From an uncultured Bacilli bacterium (GTDB taxonomy: Bacteria > Bacillota_I > Bacilli_A > RF39 > UBA660), in assembly GCA_934167785.1 (NCBI GenBank), contig CAKPLX010000004.1, positions 1-47,920 on the forward strand: 47,920 nt of DNA, in the 5' to 3' direction. Of this stretch, positions 15,536 to 23,921 are shown piece after piece; position 1 is the stretch's first letter, and the number at the start of each line of letters is the position of its first letter. A program made the translations under genes and the position numbers. The notes under the pieces were generated by a model that was not told where the DNA came from, made no database searches, and worked only from the letters and a program-made list of their open reading frames with translations.

Positions 15536-17164
15536 TTGGATGATATTGATATTGCGATGAAAGCAAAAAAGTTAGATATTCAGGAAATTGCTAAAAAGAT
15601 TGGGGTAGAAGATTGTTTTTCTTGTTATGGTAATGATAAGGGAAAAATTGATTTTACTAAGGTTACTAAGAAAAAAAAGGGAAAGTTAATTTTAGTAACA
15701 GCGATTTCACCAACTCCTTATGGTGAGGGAAAGACAACAGTAAGTATTGGGTTAAATGATTCTTTAAGGAAAATAGGTAAAAATTCTTTAGCGGTACTTC
15801 GTGAACCTTCTTTGGGGCCTGTTTTTGGTGTAAAAGGTGGAGCTACTGGAGGAGGATATGCACAAGTTGTTCCGATGGAGGATATTAATTTGCATTTTAC
15901 GGGGGATTTTCATGCGGTTACTTCGGCTAATAATTTAATTAGTGCAGCGATTGATAATCACCTTTATTTTGATAATCATTTAAAGATTGATCCTTCTAAG
16001 ATTTGTTTTCATCGTTGTCTTGATGTAAATGATAGAGCTTTGAGGAGGGTTATTTTAAATCATCGAGAGGAGAGTTTTAATATTACTGCTGCTAGTGAAG
16101 TGATGAGTATTCTTTGCCTTAGTCGTGATTTTATTGATTTGAAAGAGCGATTGGGAAGTATTTTAATTGCTTATAATACTTCGAATGAACCAATTTATGC
16201 TAGAGATTTGAAGTTGGAGGGAGCTTTGGCAACACTTTTAAAAGAGGCTATAAAACCTAATTTGGTTCAAAGTTTAGAAAATAATCCTGTGATTATTCAT
16301 GGAGGGCCTTTTGCTAATATTGCTCATGGTTGTAATAGTGTTATTGCAACCAATTTGGCTTTAAAATTAGCGGATTATGTGGTAACTGAAGCAGGATTTG
16401 GTTCGGATTTGGGAGCAGAAAAATTTTTTGATATTAAATGTTATGAGAATCATTTTAGGCCAGATGCTGTTGTTTTGGTTGCTACAACTAAGGCCTTAAA
16501 ACATCATGGTGGTGTTTTAAAAGAAGATATTTATTTTCCTAATATTGAAGGAATTCAGCAGGGCCTTTCTAATTTAGAAGTTCATATTGATAATATGAAA
16601 AAGTTTACTTCACATATTGTTGTTGCATTAAATTGGTACGATACTGATACTAAAGAAGAGATTGATTTGATTAAAGATTTTGTAGAAAAACAAGGCGTTT
16701 CTTTTTGCGTTGTTCATTCTTATCAAGATGGAGGAGAAGGGGCTATTGATTTGGCTAATAAGGTTATTGAGTTGTGTCGTTGTCAAAATGATTTTCAGCC
16801 TTTATATGATCATAATCTTTCTTTTGTAGAAAAAATAGAAATTTTGGCTCGAGAGATTTATCATGCTTCTTCTGTTAAGATGGGAGATCATGTTTTAGAA
16901 AAATTAAAGCAATATGAAAAAATTGGTTATCAACATTTTCCAATTTGTGTTGCTAAAACACAGTATTCTATTAGTGATGATGCTAGTCGTTTGGGGTATC
17001 CTAAGAATTATGAAATTACTGTATCGGATGTTAATATTTATACAGGTGCTAAATTTGTTGTTGTATATTTAGGAAATATTATGACCATGCCAGGTCTTTC
17101 AAGAACACCAAATTATGAAAAAATTGATATTGATTCTCAATATCATATTAAAGGATTGTTTTAA
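15536..17164 (+). CDS. fhs: formate-tetrahydrofolate ligase
   Basis: This enzyme makes 10-formyl-tetrahydrofolate from formate, THF and ATP for purine and fMet synthesis. The motifs are ATP-binding TPYGEGKTT (about 59-67), GVKGGATGGGYAQVVPMEDI, LHFTGDFHAVT, and EAGFGSDLGAEKFFDIKC. I choose the TTG start at 15536 (542 residues): the predicted N-terminus DDIDIAMKAKKLDIQEIA aligns with the family opening, AAAGGA lies 10 bases upstream, and the promoter excludes earlier starts. The stop overlaps the hemW start (TAATG). Confidence 0.94.
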   Translation: MDDIDIAMKAKKLDIQEIAKKIGVEDCFSCYGNDKGKIDFTKVTKKKKGKLILVTAISPTPYGEGKTTVSIGLNDSLRKIGKNSLAVLREPSLGPVFGVKGGATGGGYAQVVPMEDINLHFTGDFHAVTSANNLISAAIDNHLYFDNHLKIDPSKICFHRCLDVNDRALRRVILNHREESFNITAASEVMSILCLSRDFIDLKERLGSILIAYNTSNEPIYARDLKLEGALATLLKEAIKPNLVQSLENNPVIIHGGPFANIAHGCNSVIATNLALKLADYVVTEAGFGSDLGAEKFFDIKCYENHFRPDAVVLVATTKALKHHGGVLKEDIYFPNIEGIQQGLSNLEVHIDNMKKFTSHIVVALNWYDTDTKEEIDLIKDFVEKQGVSFCVVHSYQDGGEGAIDLANKVIELCRCQNDFQPLYDHNLSFVEKIEILAREIYHASSVKMGDHVLEKLKQYEKIGYQHFPICVAKTQYSISDDASRLGYPKNYEITVSDVNIYTGAKFVVVYLGNIMTMPGLSRTPNYEKIDIDSQYHIKGLF

Positions 17165-18240
17165 TGTATATTTATATTCATGTTCCTTTTTGTTCCCATA
17201 TTTGTTCTTATTGTGATTTTCCTAAAATGCTTTATGATCATAAATTTTGTTTAAAATATTTGGATGCTTTAGAAAGAGAAATTAAAGAAAGATATTTGGG
17301 AGAAGAGGTTGTTTCTTTATATATTGGTGGTGGTACACCTACTAGTTTAAGTGAAAAAGAATTTGAGAGATTATTACAAATTACGAGGTTATTTAAAAAA
17401 TCTTCTTCGGTTGAATTTACTGTTGAGTCTAATGTTGAGGGATTATCTAGTGAAAAGATTGAACTTATAAAAAAACATGGTGTTAACCGAGTTAGTTTGG
17501 GGGTACAATCTTTTCATGATGACACTTTAAAAATTTTAGGGAGAAATCATGATGTAAAAATGGTTAGAGAAGTTGTTTCTTCTCTTAAAAAAGCGGGGAT
17601 TTTTAATATTTCTATTGATTATATTTATGGGGTATCTGATTGTATTAAGGAAGTAGAAGAGGATATAGAAACATTTTTAACATTGGATGTTCCTCATTTT
17701 TCAGCTTATTCTTTAATTATTGAGGAAAACACTCTTTTTTCTATTCAAAAAAGAAAGTATATTGATGAGGAAAAAGAGTACCAAATGTATCAAATGATTG
17801 AAAAAATACTTATTAAAAATCATTATCAGCATTATGAGATTTCTAATTATGGGAAAAAAGGATATTTTTCTTTACATAATTTGAATTACTGGAATAATGG
17901 ATGTTACTATGGTTTTGGTTTAGGTGCAGTTAGTTATTTAAATCATGTAAGGATTAGTAATACACTAAATTTGGGAGAATATATAAAGGGAATTTATCGA
18001 AAAGAAGAAATAGAAGAGGACGTTAAAGTTAGAATATCTAATGAATTTATTTTGGGATTAAGGAAAATTGAGGGAATTGATGCAACAATCTTTTTTCAAA
18101 AATATCATCTAGATATTTTGCATATTCCTTGTGTTTTAGACTTAATTGAAGAAAAGAAATTGATTTATCAAAATAATCATCTTTTTATTTCTCCTAAATA
18201 TCTTTATTTATCTAATGAAATTTTAATAAATTTTATTTGA
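17164..18240 (+). CDS. hemW: HemW-like radical SAM protein (coproporphyrinogen oxidase-related)
   Basis: This radical SAM protein has the cluster motif CSHICSYC (Cys10, Cys14, Cys17), the following YIGGGTPTSL (about 58-67), VSLGVQSFHDDTLKILGRNH, and YEISNYG, all typical of HemW. HemW is a heme chaperone; true coproporphyrinogen oxidases share the fold, but the short 358-residue form is the HemW type. No heme genes are visible here, so the partner is unknown. It starts one base overlapping the fhs stop. The sRNA promoter begins directly after its stop. Confidence 0.88.
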   Translation: MYIYIHVPFCSHICSYCDFPKMLYDHKFCLKYLDALEREIKERYLGEEVVSLYIGGGTPTSLSEKEFERLLQITRLFKKSSSVEFTVESNVEGLSSEKIELIKKHGVNRVSLGVQSFHDDTLKILGRNHDVKMVREVVSSLKKAGIFNISIDYIYGVSDCIKEVEEDIETFLTLDVPHFSAYSLIIEENTLFSIQKRKYIDEEKEYQMYQMIEKILIKNHYQHYEISNYGKKGYFSLHNLNYWNNGCYYGFGLGAVSYLNHVRISNTLNLGEYIKGIYRKEEIEEDVKVRISNEFILGLRKIEGIDATIFFQKYHLDILHIPCVLDLIEEKKLIYQNNHLFISPKYLYLSNEILINFI

Positions 18241-18242
18241 GA

Positions 18243-18271
18243 TTGTAATTTTTTTATATTTGTGCTATGAT
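18243..18271 (+). promoter_or_regulatory. promoter of the structured small RNA
   Basis: TTGTAA (18243-18248) and TATGAT (18266-18271) are 17 bases apart, starting two bases after the hemW stop. The expected start, G18278, is exactly the first base of a long closing stem. Confidence 0.7.
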
Positions 18272-18277
18272 AGTCTT

Positions 18278-18396
18278 GATGAAGAAAAATGTATAAAAAA
18301 GTGGAAGCTAAGTAGATCTTATAACTCTCAGGAATTATATATAAGAAAATAGTAACTACTAACAATTTCACTAGCATTAATTTCTTCATCCTTTTT
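18278..18396 (+). ncRNA. candidate structured small RNA, about 119 nt, unassigned
   Basis: There is no gene in 18241-18479, yet the region holds a complete transcription unit: promoter, paired ends and a T tract. The first ten bases GATGAAGAAA (18278-18287) pair perfectly with TTTCTTCATC (18381-18390), followed by CTTTTTATG. Inside, AATG/CATT (18288-18291/18375-18378), AGTG/CACT (18300-18303/18369-18372), AGTAG/CTACT (18311-18315/18356-18360) and TCTTATA/TATAAGA (18317-18323/18340-18346) stack in order, leaving asymmetric A-rich bubbles. The single long irregular rod recalls 6S RNA, but it is much shorter than known Firmicutes 6S RNAs, and no signal recognition particle or RNase P motif is visible. 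gltX has its own promoter downstream. Confidence 0.65.
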
Positions 18397-18424
18397 ATGT
18401 AATTTAAGTAATTTTTAAATTGGG

Positions 18425-18454
18425 TTAGACAAACAAATAAATAAGTATTATAAT
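18425..18454 (+). promoter_or_regulatory. promoter of gltX
   Basis: TTAGAC (18425-18430) and TATAAT (18449-18454) are 18 bases apart, 25 bases upstream of the gltX start. Confidence 0.65.
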
Positions 18455-18479
18455 GACAAAAAGAAAGAAGTGAGAAACA

Positions 18480-20132
18480 ATGACTAATCAAGATTTAGCT
18501 AATTTGATATTTCCTGATGTAACAGGTAGTATTGATGATTATGAAAAAAAATATCCGAAGAGGGATTTAAAAGAGGGAGAAGTTGTTACTAGAGTAGCCC
18601 CATCTCCCACAGGATACATGCATCTGGGAACTTTATTTCAGGCTTTAATTGATTATATTTTAGTAAAAAATAGGGGTGGTGTATTTTATTTAAGGAATGA
18701 AGATACAGATACTAAAAGAGAAATCGAAGGTGCTGTTAAATTAGTAATTGACACTTTAGAAGAATATAAAATTATGCCTGATGAGTATGAGATGGAGGGA
18801 AAAATAGTTGGTTTATATGGTCCCTATCGTCAAACAGAGAGAAAAGAAATTTATCATACTTTTATTAGATATTTAATTGAAATAGGAAGGGCTTATCCTT
18901 GCTTTTGTACTAAAGAAGAGTTAGCCGAAATGAGAGAAAAACAAGAAGCAGATAAAGTAAGAACAGGCTATTATGGAAAGTATGCAAAATGTAGAAATCT
19001 TTCGTTAGAAGAACAAGCAGAAAAAATAAAGTCAGGTATTCCTTATGTTATTCGTTTTAAATCAGAAGGGGATTTTGATAAAAAATTTATCTTTAATGAT
19101 TTGGTTAAGGGAAAATTAGAATTGTCTGAAAATGATGAAGATTTTGTTATTATGAAGTCGTCAGATAAGCTTCCTACTTATCATTTTGCTCATTTGGTAG
19201 ATGATCATTTAATGGGAACGACGCATGTTATTCGTGGGGAGGAATGGTTACCATCTGTAGCAAAACATGTGGAGTTATTTAAAACTTTTGGATTTAAAGT
19301 TCCTAAATATATTCATACACCGCTAATTATTAAGAAAGATGGAAATGTTACTCGTAAATTAAGTAAAAGGAAAGATCCTGAAGCATCTATGTCTTATTAT
19401 AAGGAATGTGGTTATCCGACTCTTGCAGTTATTGAGTCATTGATGACGATTATTAATTCTAATTATGAAGAGTGGCATATGGCAAATCCTAATAGTACTT
19501 ATTTAGATTTTACTTATAGTCCAAAGAAAATGAGTTCATCTGGTGCTTTGTATGATTTAGATAAGTTAAAAAATATTTCTAAAAATATTATTTCTAAGAT
19601 GACTAAAGAAGAATTGATGGAAGCATCTTTAGCGTGGGCTGATGCTTATTCGAAGGAATTAAAAGATTTAATTGAAAGTGATAGAGATTATTATATGGCT
19701 ATTTTAAATATTGAACGTGAACAAAAAAAGCCAAGAAAAGATATTGCTAAGTATGATGAGATTATGGATAATATTTGGTATATGTATGATTCTAAATATA
19801 ATGAAAAGGAAAAGAAATATGAGTGGCAGAAAATTGTTGATCCAAAGGAAATTAGATTGATTGTTGATACTTATATGGATAAGTACTTTACTGTTCATAG
19901 TAAAGAAGAATGGTTTGATGGAATTAAGGAATTATCAGAGTCTTTGGGATATGCTGCTAATATGAAAGATTATAAGGAACATCCTGAAAATTATAAAGGA
20001 AATGTTGCTGATGTTTCTACAGTACTTCGAGTAGCATTAACTTCAAAGTCAATGACACCAGATTTATATGAAATTATGTCTTTATTAGGAGTGGATAGGA
20101 TAGAAAAACGTTACCGTAATCTTTTTGATTAA
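18480..20132 (+). CDS. gltX: glutamate-tRNA ligase
   Basis: This class I synthetase for glutamate is 550 residues, the longer form found in some Clostridia and Erysipelotrichia-like bacteria. The Rossmann-fold start is APSPTGYMHLGTL (about 40-52, HIGH-like motif MHLG), with FYLRNEDTDTKRE, DDHLMGTTHVIRGEEWLPS, and a KMSKS-type loop RKLSKRKDP (about 293-300). The C-terminal half is the helical anticodon-binding domain. The SD is weak (AAGAAAGAAGTGAG). Whether it charges tRNA-Gln as well (with GatCAB) cannot be told from this window. Confidence 0.92.
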   Translation: MTNQDLANLIFPDVTGSIDDYEKKYPKRDLKEGEVVTRVAPSPTGYMHLGTLFQALIDYILVKNRGGVFYLRNEDTDTKREIEGAVKLVIDTLEEYKIMPDEYEMEGKIVGLYGPYRQTERKEIYHTFIRYLIEIGRAYPCFCTKEELAEMREKQEADKVRTGYYGKYAKCRNLSLEEQAEKIKSGIPYVIRFKSEGDFDKKFIFNDLVKGKLELSENDEDFVIMKSSDKLPTYHFAHLVDDHLMGTTHVIRGEEWLPSVAKHVELFKTFGFKVPKYIHTPLIIKKDGNVTRKLSKRKDPEASMSYYKECGYPTLAVIESLMTIINSNYEEWHMANPNSTYLDFTYSPKKMSSSGALYDLDKLKNISKNIISKMTKEELMEASLAWADAYSKELKDLIESDRDYYMAILNIEREQKKPRKDIAKYDEIMDNIWYMYDSKYNEKEKKYEWQKIVDPKEIRLIVDTYMDKYFTVHSKEEWFDGIKELSESLGYAANMKDYKEHPENYKGNVADVSTVLRVALTSKSMTPDLYEIMSLLGVDRIEKRYRNLFD

Positions 20133-20137
20133 AGTAA

Positions 20138-20166
20138 TTGACAAATAAATTTAAAGATGTTAACAT
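20138..20166 (+). promoter_or_regulatory. promoter of the SpaA-like membrane protein
   Basis: TTGACA (20138-20143) and TAACAT (20161-20166) are 17 bases apart, 32 bases upstream of the next start codon. Confidence 0.7.
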
Positions 20167-20198
20167 AAGGGCAAATATTTAAGAAATGGGGGATTTTT

Positions 20199-20759
20199 AT
20201 GATAAGAGATATTATTAAGTATGCTGGATTAGCTTTAGTAGTAGTTGGAATTGTAATTGTGATGAAGAATTTATTTTCTAATGATACGGAATGGAAAGAA
20301 ACTACAACTACAAATTCTACTAAGACAACATATAATGCAACGGTTAGTTTGACTGATAAAGATACAAAAGCTTATATTACTGATTCTAAAATGGTAGTTA
20401 AAGATGAGAAAGGAAATGTTGTTGATGAATGGACAACTTCTAATGGAGTACATTTAATTAGTAATTTAAAGAATGGAAAGTATACTTTAAATCAAGAAAC
20501 CACTAATAGTAAGTATTTTTTGAATACTGATACTATTAATTTTAAAATTTCAGGTAAAGATACGAAAGTTAGTATGTATAATATTGCTTTAACTGAAGAG
20601 CAAATTAAAAATGGGGTAAGTAATAATCCTAATATGGCTTCTAATGAAACTGCTGTTGAAAATACTTTATCTGTAAAGAGTATTGTTCCTTCAATTTTAG
20701 CAATTGTTTGTATATTGTTGGGTGGTACTTTTATTTATCGTTTAAAGGAAGAAAGATAA
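20199..20759 (+). CDS. bitopic surface protein with SpaA-like beta domain
   Basis: This 186-residue protein has two membrane helices, at about 9-24 and about 160-178, which bracket an external domain. Residues 40-135 look like a SpaA/prealbumin-type beta sandwich: TVSLTDKDTKAYITDSKMVV, a D-E-K-G-N turn, LISNLKNGKYTLNQETT and YFLNTDTINF match the usual pattern of a T-D-x-D-T opening and a G-x-Y-T-L-x-E strand. No sortase motif is present, so it is membrane-held rather than wall-linked. A good SD (GGGGGAT) and its own promoter are present. The role is probably structural or adhesive, which is inference. Confidence 0.75.
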   Translation: MIRDIIKYAGLALVVVGIVIVMKNLFSNDTEWKETTTTNSTKTTYNATVSLTDKDTKAYITDSKMVVKDEKGNVVDEWTTSNGVHLISNLKNGKYTLNQETTNSKYFLNTDTINFKISGKDTKVSMYNIALTEEQIKNGVSNNPNMASNETAVENTLSVKSIVPSILAIVCILLGGTFIYRLKEER

Positions 20760-20792
20760 AAGCAAGTTATATTTTATAATTTGTTTTTTTTC

Positions 20793-20821
20793 TTGACTGG
20801 TTTTCAAAAAGAAATTATAAT
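20793..20821 (+). promoter_or_regulatory. promoter of the COG0523 GTPase
   Basis: TTGACT (20793-20798) and TATAAT (20816-20821) are spaced by 17 bases. It lies inside the open frame that reaches back to 20781, so the true start is downstream. Confidence 0.8.
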
Positions 20822-20849
20822 TTTAAGTGTTAGAAAAGAGGAGATAAGA

Positions 20850-21968
20850 ATGGAAAAAAGAATTCCTATTACTTTGGTTACTGGATATTTAGGAAGTGGT
20901 AAGACAACTTTGATTAATCATATTTTAAAGAATGATGAATCAAGAAAAATTGCGGTTATTGTTAATGATATTGGAGAGGTAAATATTGATGAGTCTCTTA
21001 TTGAAAAGGGAGGAATTATTAATAAAAAGGATGATTCATTGGTTGCTTTAACTAATGGTTGTATTTGCTGTAATTTGAAAATGGACTTGGTAGAGCAAAT
21101 TAGTGAGATTATTTCTCTTGATAAGTTTGATGCGATTGTTATTGAGGCTAGTGGTATTTGTGAACCTATTCCTATTGCACAAACAATTACAATGATGCCT
21201 GAAATGACTGGAAAAAATGAAGAATGCTATTTAGATTCGGTTGTTGCGGTAGTAGATGCTATTCGATTGAAAGAAGAATTTCAATGTGGGGCATCTTTAA
21301 CTAATAAAGAAATTGATGAAGAGGATATTGAAAAATTGATTATTGAGCAACTAGAATTTTGTAATGTTATTGTTTTAAATAAGGTTAATGAAGTTAGCAT
21401 AGATGAATTGAATGAAATGAAAGCAATTATTCGAAGTATTCAACCAAAAGCGAAAATTATTGAAACCAATTATTCTGAAGTTGATTTGAGAGAAATATTA
21501 GATACTAATCTTTTTGATTTAGAAGCATCTACAATGACAGCTGGTTGGATTGAGGCACTTGAAAATCCTGAGGAGGTTGAGGAGAGTGGAGAGGTATTAG
21601 AATATGGTATTTCTACTTTTGTTTATTATCGAAGAGAACCAATGAATCGAAAGATGTTTTATGAATTTTTGGATCAAAAGTGGGATTCATCCATTATTCG
21701 TAGTAAAGGGCTTGTTTACTTTACTGATGAAATGGATACTGCTTATATGGTAGAAAGTGCTGGAAATAGTAAAAATTTAGTTTCTACGGGACCTTTTGTT
21801 TGTGCTTTACCAGAAGAAGAGCAAAAAATGATTTTGATGCAAAATCCTGATATTGCAAAAGAATGGGATGATGAATACAAAGATAGAATGATTAAGATTG
21901 TTTTCATTGGTAAGGGAATGGATAAAGAAAAAATTATCGCTCAATTAGATTCTTTTTTAGATTTATAA
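20850..21968 (+). CDS. CobW/COG0523-family metal-handling GTPase
   Basis: COG0523 G3E GTPases insert or traffic metals, often zinc. The P-loop is TGYLGSGKTT (about 11-20), with a Walker-B-like VIVNDIGEVNID, the metal-binding ALTNGCICC (CxCC at about 71-74), EASGICEPIP, and a guanine-specificity NKV-type motif (VLNKVNEV). The C-terminal domain (about 240-372) is the CobW C-domain. The start is ATG 20850 with AAAGAGGAG upstream, giving 372 residues. The metal is unknown; no zinc-box operator is evident. A terminator and tRNA-Arg follow. Confidence 0.9.
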   Translation: MEKRIPITLVTGYLGSGKTTLINHILKNDESRKIAVIVNDIGEVNIDESLIEKGGIINKKDDSLVALTNGCICCNLKMDLVEQISEIISLDKFDAIVIEASGICEPIPIAQTITMMPEMTGKNEECYLDSVVAVVDAIRLKEEFQCGASLTNKEIDEEDIEKLIIEQLEFCNVIVLNKVNEVSIDELNEMKAIIRSIQPKAKIIETNYSEVDLREILDTNLFDLEASTMTAGWIEALENPEEVEESGEVLEYGISTFVYYRREPMNRKMFYEFLDQKWDSSIIRSKGLVYFTDEMDTAYMVESAGNSKNLVSTGPFVCALPEEEQKMILMQNPDIAKEWDDEYKDRMIKIVFIGKGMDKEKIIAQLDSFLDL

Positions 21969-21975
21969 TTATAAA

Positions 21976-22015
21976 AAAATGACTTGAGAAATACTCTAAG
22001 TCATTTTATTTTTTC
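21976..22015. terminator. terminator between the GTPase gene and tRNA-Arg
   Basis: AAAATGACTT pairs with AAGTCATTTT, extended by GAG/CTC, followed by ATTTTTT on the plus strand. On the minus strand it lies just past the tRNA-Arg 3' end, so it probably serves both. Confidence 0.75.
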
Positions 22016-22017
22016 TA

Positions 22018-22094
22018 TGGCGTCCTCGATGTGATTCGAACACACGACCTATCGCTTAGGAGGCGATTGCACTATCCTGCTGTGCTACGAGGAC
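22018..22094 (-). tRNA. tRNA-Arg (anticodon CCT)
   Basis: On the minus strand the acceptor GTCCTCG pairs with CGAGGAC, the discriminator is G and CCA is encoded (22018-22020). The anticodon stem ATCGC/GCGAT encloses CTCCTAA, giving CCT, which reads AGG. The D-loop GG and T-loop TTCGAAT are canonical. Confidence 0.95.
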
Positions 22095-22108
22095 AGATTT
22101 TTAAGATA

Positions 22109-22621
22109 CTAATTCATTTTAGCATCTTTTTTCTTAAATAGCAATCGTTTCTTCTGTTTCTTTTGGGCCTTTTTGAACATTTTTTCTTTATTTAATAATT
22201 CTTCTTCTTCTTTTAAAAGATGCTCAATTGTTTCTATTAATATATTATTTGCTAATTTTTCATCTTTTGAGTTAGTGACTTCATTTTGAAATAAAGAAAA
22301 ATTTTCTTTTTCTTCTAAAATAGAAGTTTTTGTATAATCTCCGTTTATCCAAGAAAATAGGTTATCTATATATTGTTTGTCAGTGATGTTTTGTTGATTA
22401 ATGTATTTTTTTAGACTGAAGTTTATTGAATTTTCTAAGTTGTCGTTTCTTTTTTTTAAGATAATTACTAAATTCATTAGTTCGTCAGAAGTAAATCTTT
22501 CTTCTGTATAAAAATATTTTAAATAGATTTTTTTGGCATTTTCTTTTTCGACTTGGATTTCATTCAATCTCTTTTGAATATCGATGTATTCTTGTTCTGT
22601 GATTAATTTTTCTTGTTTCAT
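22109..22621 (-). CDS. coiled-coil protein, unknown
   Basis: I do not recognise this 170-residue, highly charged helical protein. It has no membrane segment or signal peptide. The N-terminal part (LITEQEYIDIQKRLNEIQVE) and residues 120-170 are likely coiled coil; it ends in a run of Lys/Arg (KKAQKKQKKRLLFKKKD) that could bind nucleic acid or the membrane surface. ATG 22621 follows AAAGGGGAG and a very good minus-strand promoter. It is divergent from the three-paralogue array, separated by 82 bases, and runs into tRNA-Arg on the same strand. Confidence 0.7.
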   Translation of the reverse strand: MKQEKLITEQEYIDIQKRLNEIQVEKENAKKIYLKYFYTEERFTSDELMNLVIILKKRNDNLENSINFSLKKYINQQNITDKQYIDNLFSWINGDYTKTSILEEKENFSLFQNEVTNSKDEKLANNILIETIEHLLKEEEELLNKEKMFKKAQKKQKKRLLFKKKDAKMN

Positions 22622-22647
22622 AGAATTCTCCCCTTTACATATTTACT

Positions 22648-22676
22648 ATTGTATATTAAAATATATGACACGTCAA
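22648..22676 (-). promoter_or_regulatory. promoter of the coiled-coil gene
   Basis: On the minus strand TTGACG (22671-22676) and TACAAT (22648-22653) are 17 bases apart. It lies in the 82-base gap shared with the divergent paralogue array. Confidence 0.7.
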
Positions 22677-22703
22677 TTTTTTTATTTATAAAGGAGGTTA
22701 GTT

Positions 22704-23921
22704 ATGTCTAATGATGATAAGGCGTTAAATAAATTTATTTGTTATTTGAGGGAATATCAAAGTGAGTTAGAGGTTAATATTTGGGGAGGGCTTTTTCTTA
22801 CGATAAAGGATGATTTTGATGTAGATAAGGTTGAAGCGTTAAGGTGGTTAAAGAAAGAAGAAGTTGTTGTTTCAAATTTTTTAGATATTTTTGAAAATTT
22901 GAATTGCCGTACAGGAGAAGTTTTCTTTCAGTTTTATTATTTGTCTGATTTATTAGAAAAGTCAAACTTGAGTGTTAAGGAATGTAGTGCTATTATTTTT
23001 ATGATGATTAAGAGGAATTTGAAAGCAGATCTTTTGGAAGAAAATTCTGTATTTGTTGATATTAAGGCAATTGAGAAATATCATTTTAAAACGATGACTT
23101 CTGAAGAAGTGTGGGATTTTATTTGTAAGGTTGGAATAGAAGAACTAACTTTACAGGCAAAAGAGAATCCTGATTTGCAGATTAAATTAGATGAGATTAT
23201 TCGATTTTCGGAAAAACATGCTGCTGATGTTGAAGAATTTAAAAAGCAGAATGCAATTATTCAACACTGCTATTTTGAAAAAATTAATTCTTATGATGAG
23301 GTAGATATTTCTCAAATTCTTTCTTCGTTACGATATTTAACGGTTTCAGAAAAAATATTAAAATGTGTTGAAATAAGTTTGGAAAAAGATTATCAAAAGA
23401 GAAAAAATAATGATTTGAGACAACAAAAAGTGCAACTTTGTTGGACAAAAAAAGAAGCTAAAAATTATTTTTTGAGTGATAGAGAATATAAATTACTAAG
23501 ACGAGAATTAGAAAGTTATTATCATGTTTATCAAAATAAGTTAATGAAGAATATTACTTATTCAGAAATGATTCATTGTTTAAGTTTGATGTATCGATTA
23601 GGAATTGATGAGGCAAATATTGATCAATTTTTACTAAAGTATCGATTAACTTGTGATTCGATTCAAGATCCTATTCAATGGTTTGTTTTCTCTTATGAAA
23701 AATTACTTTATCATCAAAAAGATGTTAGAGTAATGACTAGTTTTCAACAGTTATTAGAATATATGAGTGATATTTTTGTTGTTGGTGATGAAGAATATTT
23801 CTATGTTAAAGAAGAAATGCAAAAGGAACAAAATAAGATAGAGCATTTGCTTATTGATAATTATGATTATGAAAAGAATTATGCTAAAAAATTATTGAAG
23901 GGAAGAAGATTTTATGAATAG
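22704..23921 (+). CDS. tandem paralogue 1 (405 residues), unknown
   Basis: This is the first of three tandem related genes of no recognised family. It is soluble, acidic and almost all helical. Its N-terminal 240 residues are clearly diverged from the other two, but the C-terminal 150 or so (from LSDREYKLLRRELESYY) are close, and the last 60 almost identical (e.g. DVRVMTSFQQLLEYMSDIF, VKEEMQKEQNKIEHLLIDN). ATG 22704 follows AAAGGAGG. It overlaps copy 2 by 8 bases, so the three form an operon. A structural or scaffold role is possible; nothing in it suggests an enzyme. Confidence 0.8.
   Translation: MSNDDKALNKFICYLREYQSELEVNIWGGLFLTIKDDFDVDKVEALRWLKKEEVVVSNFLDIFENLNCRTGEVFFQFYYLSDLLEKSNLSVKECSAIIFMMIKRNLKADLLEENSVFVDIKAIEKYHFKTMTSEEVWDFICKVGIEELTLQAKENPDLQIKLDEIIRFSEKHAADVEEFKKQNAIIQHCYFEKINSYDEVDISQILSSLRYLTVSEKILKCVEISLEKDYQKRKNNDLRQQKVQLCWTKKEAKNYFLSDREYKLLRRELESYYHVYQNKLMKNITYSEMIHCLSLMYRLGIDEANIDQFLLKYRLTCDSIQDPIQWFVFSYEKLLYHQKDVRVMTSFQQLLEYMSDIFVVGDEEYFYVKEEMQKEQNKIEHLLIDNYDYEKNYAKKLLKGRRFYE

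Noticed and set aside
18204..18491. 95-residue minus-strand open frame across the hemW-gltX gap
   Set aside because: It overlaps both flanking genes, the gltX promoter and the small RNA on the other strand, has no SD, and looks like chance translation of AT-rich sequence.
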